Below, piece after piece: positions 1 to 6,022 of a DNA stretch of 28,514 bases. This DNA comes from an uncultured Corynebacterium sp. (GTDB taxonomy: Bacteria > Actinomycetota > Actinomycetes > Mycobacteriales > Mycobacteriaceae), in contig NZ_CAMXWS010000023.1 in assembly GCF_947253065.1 (NCBI RefSeq), forward strand, positions 1 to 28,514. Reading direction: 5' to 3'. A program made the translations under genes and the position numbers. Position 1 is the stretch's first letter. Every line of letters starts with the position of its first letter. A model generated the notes under the pieces. That model was not told the DNA's origin, made no database searches, and saw nothing but the letters and a program-made list of their open reading frames with translations.

Positions 1-725
1 GTACTGCTGAGATCGGTGAGGATGGCACCATCACGGTGACGCCGAACGAGGATGCGAAGCCGGGCGACAAGATTGTCGTTGAGGTCAAGGACAAGGACGG
101 CAAGGTCATCGACACCATTAAGGTCAAGATCACGCCGCTCCCGCTGTCCAGCCGTGAGGGCTGCACCGAGGCTCTGGTTGGCTTTGGTTTGCCGCTGCTG
201 GCTCTGATTCCGCTGGGTATTGCTTCCCAGACTGCGATCCCGGGTCTGCAGAACATTCAGGCTCAGGTTGGTCGTCAGATCCAGGATGCGAACACTGCTC
301 TGCAGAACCAGCTCGGCATCATGGATCCGCGTCTGGCTAAGGCTGCCGCTGACTTCCAGGCACAGCTGAAGGGTGCAGGTGCAAACCTGGGCCACGTCCT
401 GGGTGGTATTGCGGTTCTGGCTTACGGCATCGCTGCGATCACCACGATTGCAACTAAGTGCGATCCGGGTAACACCAATCTGAAGACCGAGGCTAACTCC
501 TCGAGCATCTTCGGTCAGGGTTCCTCCTTCAAGTCTGAGACTGGCAAGGGCTCCTCGATCGAGAAGGGCGAGAACCAGGGTTCTTCTGAGGGCCAGGCCG
601 AAGGCGAGGAAGGTTCCTCGCTGAAGGGCTCCAGCGACAAGGACAACGCTGATGCCGAGGCAGGCACTCCGGCTCCGGAAGCTCCGGCTGAGGAAGCTGA
701 GGCAGGCAAGGACGCAGCTCAGTAA
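1..725 (+). CDS. C-terminal part of a repeat-domain surface protein (Rib/YPDG-like), 5' end outside the window
   Basis: The frame is open from the first bases of the window, so the gene starts upstream; the GTG at 36 is an internal codon. The first ~45 residues (TVTPNEDAKPGDKIVVEVKD and on) look like the end of a beta-sandwich repeat of the Rib/YPDG type that corynebacterial surface proteins carry in tandem. Then come SSREGC, a hydrophobic stretch (VGFGLPLLALIPLGIA), a Gln/Ala-rich helical part, a second hydrophobic stretch (LGHVLGGIAVLAYGIAAITTIA) and a Cys (TKCDPG). The two Cys may form a disulfide. The last ~70 residues are low-complexity Ser/Gly/Glu/Lys/Ala. There is no LPXTG motif and no basic tail, so sortase anchoring is not supported; the hydrophobic segments may hold it in the envelope. 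Followed by a strong terminator. Family assignment is by resemblance only. Confidence 0.75.
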   Translation, partial: TAEIGEDGTITVTPNEDAKPGDKIVVEVKDKDGKVIDTIKVKITPLPLSSREGCTEALVGFGLPLLALIPLGIASQTAIPGLQNIQAQVGRQIQDANTALQNQLGIMDPRLAKAAADFQAQLKGAGANLGHVLGGIAVLAYGIAAITTIATKCDPGNTNLKTEANSSSIFGQGSSFKSETGKGSSIEKGENQGSSEGQAEGEEGSSLKGSSDKDNADAEAGTPAPEAPAEEAEAGKDAAQ

Positions 726-765
726 ACCTGAGTAGCTCTCACCAGTTAGTGGTTGGTTCCACGGG

Positions 766-788
766 ACTAGCCACTGGCTTCGGCTAGT
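766..788 (+). other. Small hairpin downstream of the surface protein gene
   Basis: ACTAGCC (766-772) and GGCTAGT (782-788) form a perfect 7-bp stem with a 9-base loop, followed by TCTTTAG. It lies between the stop codon and the stronger hairpin at 800-846 and may be an auxiliary terminator or 3' end stabiliser. Confidence 0.45.
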
Positions 789-799
789 TCTTTAGAACA

Positions 800-846
800 A
801 AACACCGCCGATCCCTACCTGAATGGGTAGTGGGTCGGCGGTGTTT
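800..846 (+). terminator. Rho-independent terminator, probably bidirectional
   Basis: AAACACCGCCGA (800-811) pairs perfectly with TCGGCGGTGTTT (835-846), with further imperfect pairing of CCCTACC against GGTAGTGGG inside. The plus side ends in TTTCTATT and the minus side in TTTTGTTCT, so it can stop transcription of the surface protein gene and of anything coming from the right. Confidence 0.85.
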
Positions 847-1215
847 CTATTGCTTGGAAATGGGGGGAAGAGATGAATTGGCACTTTAGCTAGTTGGGGG
901 ACTGCACGGTCAAGGCGTCATGTGACAGATGCATCGTGTGAACGTCATGCGCTGTGAAGTGGTGCTGCGGCACATTCCAACAAATACCCAGGGTGTAATC
1001 GAAGCTGATTGCCTTTGGGTCTGGCGTTGGGGCGCGTGCATTCATGGAGGCGGTTGTTTCCGGTTGCGACTGTGTTGTTTCGTTGTGGGATTGCCGCCGT
1101 GTGTGGGGGCTGCGCATGACAAAGCCCCGAGAGCGGTTGGCACTGTGAAAAGTGCCGTGGTGCTGGTGGGGCTTAGGGGAGCTGGTGCTACTGGCGTAGC
1201 GGTGCTAGCGCGTTG
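847..1215. other. Gene-poor stretch, no supported gene
   Basis: Short open frames exist on both strands (for example a 75-codon one at 890-1117, minus), but none shows a recognisable domain, convincing ribosome-binding site or codon pattern like the neighbours. The only clear structure is the hairpin at 1122-1174. With the fprA remnant just to the right, this looks like decayed or recently rearranged DNA. Confidence 0.5.
1122..1174 (-). terminator. Two-level hairpin, candidate terminator for the HTH gene
   Basis: AAGCCCC (1122-1128) pairs with GGGGCTT (1168-1174), and inside it GGCACT (1139-1144) pairs with AGTGCC (1151-1156). On the minus strand the outer stem runs into CTTTGTC, a weak T-tract, which suits termination of leftward transcripts. 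The interior is only partly paired, so the call is tentative. Confidence 0.45.
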
Positions 1216-1320
1216 CCTAGAACGAGTACTCGGGGTGGGAGGCGTTGACCGTGTCGTCCCACTCGACAGACTTCTTGTGTTCGCGGCCTTCGGCCTCGCC
1301 GAGGGTGCGTTCGGTGGTGT
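1216..1320 (-). pseudogene. Remnant copy of the fprA 3' end
   Basis: These 105 bases match the real fprA 3' end (1786-1890) at 95 of 105 positions with no gaps, at an offset of exactly 570 bases. On the minus strand it still reads LGEAEGREHKKSVEWDDTVN followed by ASHPEYSF and a TAG stop, against LGEAEGRERKKIVEWDDMVN then ASHPEYSI in FprA. The similarity starts one base beyond the stop codon and ends abruptly at 1320; nothing upstream matches FprA. It is a displaced or duplicated gene end, not a functional gene. Confidence 0.85.
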
Positions 1321-1373
1321 AGGGGCTTACTCCATCAACCGGCTTTGGCTTTACATTGCCAGTCGGGAGACAT

Positions 1374-1697
1374 TTAGGAGACGTTCGCGTCAAGGTCGAG
1401 TGGAACGCGTGTGCCGTCGGCGCGTTTAACAAAGATTTTCAGGTCAGCGTTTAAGGCTTGGAGGTACTTCTGCAGCGTTTCTACACGAGCGGATGAAATG
1501 TTGCCGTGCTCGATCTGGGAGATTCTATTCTGGCCGACGCCGATTTTCCCCGCGAGTGAAACTTGGGTCATGCCGAGTTCTTCGCGGAGGGAACGGAGAC
1601 GGTAAAGCTGGGTCTCCCGGTGCATCTCGGCCTTGATGCGGTCAATGTTCTTGCGGTTGCCGGGGCGCTTGGTGCGTCGCTGATCAAGGGTGCTCAT
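1374..1697 (-). CDS. XRE-family HTH regulator, HigA-type (orphan antitoxin-like)
   Basis: A 107-residue protein with a basic N-terminus (TKRPGNRKNIDRIK), then a Cro/C1-type helix-turn-helix at about residues 34-83: LREELGMTQVSLAGKIGVGQ followed by NRISQIEHG, ending in an LxxYLxAL helix and a short beta tail (LKIFVKRADGTRVPL). This is the layout of HigA antitoxins and small XRE repressors, which bind operator DNA as dimers. The ATG at 1697 is preceded by AGGAG at a 7-base spacing; the frame runs further upstream but without a start that good. No HigB/RelE toxin is visible on either side, so it is an orphan or the survivor of a lost pair. It lies between fprA and the fprA 3'-end remnant, which suggests it came in with an inserted segment. 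Confidence 0.8.
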   Translation of the reverse strand: MSTLDQRRTKRPGNRKNIDRIKAEMHRETQLYRLRSLREELGMTQVSLAGKIGVGQNRISQIEHGNISSARVETLQKYLQALNADLKIFVKRADGTRVPLDLDANVS

Positions 1698-1737
1698 TGT
1701 TCGCTCCTGATCGTGGTGGCTGGTGATCAAAAGAATA

Positions 1738-1763
1738 GTGGGGCCACGTTTCCGTGGCCCCAC
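1738..1763 (-). terminator. Terminator downstream of fprA
   Basis: GTGGGGCCACG (1738-1748) and CGTGGCCCCAC (1753-1763) form a perfect 11-bp stem with a TTTC/GAAA loop. On the minus strand it is followed by TATTCTTTTGATC. It separates fprA from the HTH gene and lies inside the segment bracketed by the two fprA 3' ends. Confidence 0.8.
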
Positions 1764-1786
1764 TGGGGATTGTTGCTGGTTGAACC

Positions 1787-3169
1787 CTAGATCGAGTACT
1801 CGGGGTGGGAGGCGTTGACCATGTCGTCCCATTCGACGATCTTCTTGCGTTCGCGGCCTTCGGCCTCGCCGAGGGCGCGTTCGGCGGCGTCGAGGTTGTG
1901 CCAGCCTTCCCAGGTGGTCACCTTGACGCCTTTGTTCTTGAGGTGGTCAAGGATGGCCTGGTCGTCGCGGTGTTCGGTGGGGGTGAGGGAGCCGGCACGG
2001 TAGTCGTCGAGAAGCATGGTGGTGGTGTCCTTGGCATCCGACTTAGTGTTGCCGATCAGGCCGACGGGGCCACGCTTGATCCAGCCGGTGGTGTACAAGC
2101 CGGGGACGATGTCGCCGCCGAATTCGGTGAGCACGTGGCCCTCATCGTTGGGGATGACGGCGCGGAGATCATCGAAAGGTACGCCCTTGATGGCATCGGA
2201 ACGGTAGCCGACGGCGCGGTAAACAGCCTGGACATCCCAGGTGGTGGTCTCACCGGTGGCGGTCACGCCGCCATTGCCGTCGAGTTCGGTGCGCTCAGTG
2301 ACAAAGCCAGTGACCTTGCCATCCTCACCGATGATCTCAACCGGGGATTCGAAGAAGTGGATGAACAGCTTGTGCGGGGCGCCCTTCGGGTCACGCATGG
2401 CGTAGCCCTCCAGGGTCTGGCAGACCAGGTCGACGCTTTTCGCTTCACGACGAGCCGCTTCCGACGCCTCGTCATAGTCGATATCCTCCGGGTCGACGAT
2501 GACCTCGATGCTGTCGGAGTGGTCGAGCTCCTTGAGCTCCAGCGGGGAGAACTTCGCCTGAGCGGGGCCGCGGCGACCGAAGACGTGAATCTCCTTCGCG
2601 GCGGAGGCATTCAGATTGTCGTAGACATTGTCCGGGATCTCAGTGACCTTGAGCTCGTCCGCGGTCTTGGCCAGCACGCGGGCGATGTCAAGTGCGACAT
2701 TGCCCACGCCGACGATGGCGATCTTCTCAGCGGTGAGGTCCCAATTGCGCTCAAAATCCGGGTTGCCGTCGTAGAAACCGACGAACTGGCCAGCGCCGTA
2801 GTGGCCGTCGAGCTCCGCGCCCGGGACATTCAGGTCGCGGTCGGCGGTAGCGCCGGTGGCGAAGACAACTGCGTCGTAGTACTCCTGCAGCTCCTCCACG
2901 GTGATGTCATTGCCCACATCCACATTGGCCAGTAGGCGGATCTCCGGCTTGTCCAGCACGTTGTGCAGGGACTTCACAATGCCTTTGATGCGAGGGTGGT
3001 CCGGTGCCACGCCGTAGCGGATCAGGCCGAAGGGGGCGGGCATGCGCTCAAAAAGATCGACGTGGACATCCACATCGGACTTGACCAGAAGGTCAGAGGC
3101 GTAAATGCCAGCGGGGCCGGAGCCCACGACGGCGACGCGGAGGGTGTTATCGGAAGCGGGAGTACTCAT
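1787..3169 (-). CDS. fprA: Ferredoxin/flavodoxin--NADP+ reductase, adrenodoxin-reductase type (FprA)
   Basis: A 460-residue FAD enzyme that moves electrons between NADPH and ferredoxin or flavodoxin in the cytoplasm, feeding for example P450s or iron-sulfur enzymes. The FAD-binding motif GSGPAG is at residues 16-21, followed by FERMPAPFGLIRYGVAPDHP, a signature of the adrenodoxin reductase/FprA family. The NADP(H)-binding motif GVGNVALDIAR is at residues 154-164, and GWIKRGPVGLIGNTKSDAKD near residue 370 is the conserved C-terminal FAD contact. Length is normal for the family. The ATG at 3169 follows GGAAGGA at an unusually long spacing of about 14 bases. It is divergent from pta; a -10-like TATACT (minus) lies at 3266-3261. 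The last 35 codons exist a second time at 1216-1320. Confidence 0.93.
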   Translation of the reverse strand: MSTPASDNTLRVAVVGSGPAGIYASDLLVKSDVDVHVDLFERMPAPFGLIRYGVAPDHPRIKGIVKSLHNVLDKPEIRLLANVDVGNDITVEELQEYYDAVVFATGATADRDLNVPGAELDGHYGAGQFVGFYDGNPDFERNWDLTAEKIAIVGVGNVALDIARVLAKTADELKVTEIPDNVYDNLNASAAKEIHVFGRRGPAQAKFSPLELKELDHSDSIEVIVDPEDIDYDEASEAARREAKSVDLVCQTLEGYAMRDPKGAPHKLFIHFFESPVEIIGEDGKVTGFVTERTELDGNGGVTATGETTTWDVQAVYRAVGYRSDAIKGVPFDDLRAVIPNDEGHVLTEFGGDIVPGLYTTGWIKRGPVGLIGNTKSDAKDTTTMLLDDYRAGSLTPTEHRDDQAILDHLKNKGVKVTTWEGWHNLDAAERALGEAEGRERKKIVEWDDMVNASHPEYSI

Positions 3170-3260
3170 AAAGGTCGAACGTGTCCTTCCTGTTGCTTTT
3201 GTTGCTTTTTGCTGGTGTGCAAGATTTTGCGCAGTGATTCCTTGTTATTTCTAGTGACAG

Positions 3261-3266
3261 TATAGT
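3261..3266 (-). promoter_or_regulatory. Candidate -10 box for fprA
   Basis: On the minus strand the sequence reads TATACT here, a good corynebacterial -10 (TANNNT), about 90 bases upstream of the fprA ATG. The TetR-like operator at 3285-3300 would overlap its -35 region. No clear -35 hexamer is seen. Confidence 0.45.
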
Positions 3267-3284
3267 CCATACAGCAAACAGATC

Positions 3285-3322
3285 TAGACCGAGTGGTCTT
3301 TTCAATTCAGACCGCTTGGTTT
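3285..3322. promoter_or_regulatory. Paired operator-like inverted repeats between fprA and pta
   Basis: AGACCGAGTGGTCT (3286-3299) is a perfect 5-bp-arm inverted repeat with a 4-base centre. AGACCGCTTGGTTT (3309-3322) is an imperfect second copy. Their centres are 23 bases apart, close to two helical turns, so two dimers could sit on the same DNA face. The AGACC-N4-GGTCT pattern resembles operators of TetR-family repressors. The bound factor is unknown. Confidence 0.5.
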
Positions 3323-3337
3323 GTGCCTGGCTTCACT
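3322..3337 (+). promoter_or_regulatory. Weak GlxR/CRP-like half match
   Basis: TGTGCCTGGCTTCACT fits the TGTGA-N6-TCACA consensus in both core halves (TGTG and TCAC) but misses the A and the final A. GlxR, the cAMP-dependent regulator, is reported as a regulator of acetate genes in C. glutamicum, so the location makes sense. The match is too weak to call firmly. Confidence 0.25.
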
Positions 3338-3380
3338 GTCTGTGCGCAGAGTCATAAAGACTGTTCATTGCGGTCATAGC

Positions 3381-3386
3381 TAGACT
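3381..3386 (+). promoter_or_regulatory. Candidate -10 box for pta-ackA
   Basis: TAGACT fits TANNNT and would start a transcript with a leader of about 57 bases before the pta ATG. No good -35 is visible. The pta ATG itself has a clear ribosome-binding site (GAAAGGA at 3434-3440). Confidence 0.3.
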
Positions 3387-3449
3387 GGAAAAGAGCTGGA
3401 TAAACCGCGAAGAGCTTGACTGAAAAGCTCGCGAGAAAGGATTTTCCAT

Positions 3450-4823
3450 ATGGCGACTAACAGGTCCGTTCTAATCACCGCTATTGGCTGCACACTCGAT
3501 ACGCAAGCGCAGGAAACACTCCAGGCGCTGGCAAACGAGAAGAGCTTGAAGCTCGTCCTTCTGGCAGAACAGGAGGCTGATGTTGCATCGATCGTGTCGG
3601 CGGACCTGCTCGCAGAGGGGGACAGCCTGATCGTCGGTACCGGCGACTACTCCTTCGATACCGAGGTGGCCACCGCACTTGGCGTGCCGGTCGTGCTGCT
3701 CACCGCAGAAGGTGCAGTGGATGCACCAGCTGCGCAGCTCGCGCTTGCGCGGATGGAAGAGCTGGGAGCGGTGGCACGTGGCGTCGATAAGCTTGATGCT
3801 TCTGTGCTCGATGCTGAAGAAGCCCGACAGATCATGTCGCCGGCTGTGTTTGAGAACTGGCTGATCACTCGCGCGAAGGAAAAGCGCGCGCACATCGTCC
3901 TGCCGGAGGGTGAGGATGACCGGATTTTGGAGGCCGCCCACCAGCTGCTCAAGTATGACGTGGCGGACCTGACCATTCTTGGTGTCAGCGATGATATTGC
4001 GCGCCGTGCCGACGAGCTGGGTCTGAACCTGTCGGGCGCGAACATTATCGACCACCTGAACTCCGAGCTGCTCGAGGAATTCGCTGCGGACTTCGCTGAG
4101 CTGCGGAAGAAGAAGGGCGTCACGCTTGAAGAGGCACGGGAGACCATGAAGGACATCTCCTACTTTGCCACCATGATGGTGCACAAGGGCCTTGCAGACG
4201 GCATGGTCTCTGGTGCTGCGCACACCACGGCACACACGATCAAGCCATCCTTCCAGATCATCAAGACCGCGCCGGGCGCATCGGTTGTGTCCTCGATCTT
4301 CCTCATGGTCATGCGCGACCGCCTGTGGGCATTCGGCGACTGTGCCGTGAACCCGAACCCGACCGCGGAGCAGATCGGTGAGATCGCTGTTGTCTCCGCG
4401 AAGACCGCAGCGCAGTTCGGGATCGACCCGAAGGTAGCTGTGCTGTCGTACTCCACCGGTTCCTCTGGCGCTGGCCCGGACGTGGAGCGCGCGGTTGCCG
4501 CAACGGAGAAGGCACGCGAGCTCGACCCGTCTCTGGCTGTGGACGGTCCGCTGCAGTTTGACGCTGCTGCGGATTATGGCGTGGGCAAGAAGAAAGCCCC
4601 GGATTCCCCGGTCGCGGGCCAGGCGAATGTCTTCGTCTTCCCCGACCTGGAGGCAGGCAATGCCGGTTACAAGATTGCGCAGCGCACTGGCGGCGCACTT
4701 GCCATCGGCCCCGTTTTGCAGGGTTTGAATAAACCGGTCAACGATCTGTCCCGCGGAGCGACCGTCGCCGATATTGTCAATACTGTCGCTATCACTGCTA
4801 TTCAGGCGCAAGGAGCTAAATAA
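3450..4823 (+). CDS. pta: Phosphate acetyltransferase
   Basis: A 457-residue enzyme that interconverts acetyl-CoA + phosphate and acetyl phosphate + CoA, the CoA side of the Pta-AckA acetate pathway. The C-terminal two thirds (about residue 140 on) is the PTA/PTB catalytic domain: HIVLPEGEDDRILEAA at its start, MVSGAAHTTAHTIKPSFQII, then SYSTGSSGAGPDVERA and the end block VFPDLEAGNAGYKIAQRTGG with IGPVLQGLNKPVNDLSRG. The shorter N-terminal domain (residues 1-120) has no visible P-loop, as in other short actinobacterial Pta proteins. The ATG at 3450 has GAAAGGA about 9 bases upstream. Its stop overlaps the ackA start by one base (TAATG), so the two are cotranscribed and translationally coupled. 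Confidence 0.97.
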   Translation: MATNRSVLITAIGCTLDTQAQETLQALANEKSLKLVLLAEQEADVASIVSADLLAEGDSLIVGTGDYSFDTEVATALGVPVVLLTAEGAVDAPAAQLALARMEELGAVARGVDKLDASVLDAEEARQIMSPAVFENWLITRAKEKRAHIVLPEGEDDRILEAAHQLLKYDVADLTILGVSDDIARRADELGLNLSGANIIDHLNSELLEEFAADFAELRKKKGVTLEEARETMKDISYFATMMVHKGLADGMVSGAAHTTAHTIKPSFQIIKTAPGASVVSSIFLMVMRDRLWAFGDCAVNPNPTAEQIGEIAVVSAKTAAQFGIDPKVAVLSYSTGSSGAGPDVERAVAATEKARELDPSLAVDGPLQFDAAADYGVGKKKAPDSPVAGQANVFVFPDLEAGNAGYKIAQRTGGALAIGPVLQGLNKPVNDLSRGATVADIVNTVAITAIQAQGAK

Positions 4824-6022
4824 TGGCGTACGCACTCGTGCTCAACTCCGGTTCCTCATCGATCAAATTCCAGATCGTTGATCCCACCGCTTCCGCTTCG
4901 GACCGGCCGTTTGTTTCCGGTCTGGTCGAGCGCATCGGCGAGCCGATTGGGCGCATCGCCATCAAGATTGAAGGCCGCCAGGTTGAGTCCAATATGCCCG
5001 TGCGCGATCACCGCGGCGGTCTGATGCTGGCCATCGCCATGCTCGACGCGAATGGTGTCGGCCCGACCCAGGTGGACATCGTCGCTTGCGGTCACCGCGT
5101 TGTTCACGGTGGTAACACCTTCACGGGGCCCGTGCTTGTCGACGACAAGGTCATCGACCAGATCCGCGACCTCGTCCCCCTCGCACCGCTGCACAACAGC
5201 GCCAATGTCGACGGCATTGAGGTGGCCCGCGACCTGCTGCCGAATGTCCCGCACGTTGCTGTGTTTGATACCAGCTTCTTCAGCGACCTGCCGGCGGCTG
5301 CAGCGAATTACGCGATCGACCTGGATGTTGCCCGCGAGCACCAGATCCGCCGCTATGGCTTCCACGGCACCTCCCACGAATTCGTCGCTGGTGAGGTCGC
5401 TGACCACCTGGGCACCACTGTTGAGGACCTCAACCAGATCGTCCTGCACCTGGGCAACGGTGCATCCGTTTCCGCCATCCGCGGTGGACATTCACTGGAC
5501 ACGTCCATGGGTCTGACCCCGCTGGAAGGCCTGGTCATGGGTACGCGTTCCGGTGATATTGATCCTGGCGTGATCTTCCACCTCAACCGCACCGCCGGCA
5601 TGAGCGTCGACGACATCGATGACCTGCTCAACCGCCGTTCCGGCCTGAAGGGCTTGGCTGGTGTGAATGACTTCCGCGTGCTGCACGAGAAGATCGAGCA
5701 GGGCGATGAGAAGGCCAAGCTGGCTTACGACGTGTACGTTCACCGCCTCCGGCACTACATCGGCGCTTACATGGTCACCTTGGGCAAGGTGGACACCATT
5801 ACGTTCACCGCTGGTGTTGGGGAGAATGCCGAACAGATGCGCAAGGATGCCCTGGCTGGTCTGGAGAACTTTGGCATCAAGCTTGATGAGGAGAAGAACG
5901 CCACCGGCTCCGGCCCGCGCATCGTGTCGGCTGATGACTCCGCCGTCAAGGTGCTGGTCGTGCCCACCAATGAAGAGCTTGCTATCGCCCGCAAGTCCGC
6001 GGAGATGGCCCAGGCTCTCTAG
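4823..6022 (+). CDS. ackA: Acetate kinase
   Basis: A 399-residue ASKHA-fold kinase that interconverts acetate + ATP and acetyl phosphate + ADP, completing acetate activation or overflow with Pta. The N-terminal phosphate loop LVLNSGSSSIKF is at residues 5-16. GHRVVHGG carries the substrate-binding Arg, FDTSFFSDLP the catalytic Asp region, HLGNGASVSAI the adenosine loop, and DTSMGLTPLEGLVMGTRSGD and FTAGVGENA the other family signatures. Length is normal. It starts inside the pta stop codon and converges on pknG; the two stop codons share the single tetranucleotide CTAG at 6019-6022, leaving no room for a terminator. Confidence 0.97.
   Translation: MAYALVLNSGSSSIKFQIVDPTASASDRPFVSGLVERIGEPIGRIAIKIEGRQVESNMPVRDHRGGLMLAIAMLDANGVGPTQVDIVACGHRVVHGGNTFTGPVLVDDKVIDQIRDLVPLAPLHNSANVDGIEVARDLLPNVPHVAVFDTSFFSDLPAAAANYAIDLDVAREHQIRRYGFHGTSHEFVAGEVADHLGTTVEDLNQIVLHLGNGASVSAIRGGHSLDTSMGLTPLEGLVMGTRSGDIDPGVIFHLNRTAGMSVDDIDDLLNRRSGLKGLAGVNDFRVLHEKIEQGDEKAKLAYDVYVHRLRHYIGAYMVTLGKVDTITFTAGVGENAEQMRKDALAGLENFGIKLDEEKNATGSGPRIVSADDSAVKVLVVPTNEELAIARKSAEMAQAL

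Noticed and set aside
929..1429. 166-codon plus-strand open frame left of and over the HTH gene
   Set aside because: Cys/Trp/Val-rich composition, no ribosome-binding site, and it runs antisense through the fprA remnant into the HTH gene.
1374..1785. Complete toxin-antitoxin pair
   Set aside because: Only the HigA-like protein is present; neither the 88 bases upstream nor the DNA downstream encodes a HigB/RelE-type toxin.
1805..2935. 376-codon plus-strand open frame opposite fprA
   Set aside because: The product is Gly/Val/Asp-rich without motifs; fprA on the other strand has full family signatures, so this is a shadow of GC-rich coding DNA.
3471..4835. Long minus-strand open frame (454 codons) opposite pta
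   Set aside because: It is the antisense shadow of a highly conserved pta gene; the product is Arg/His/Leu-rich with no domain.
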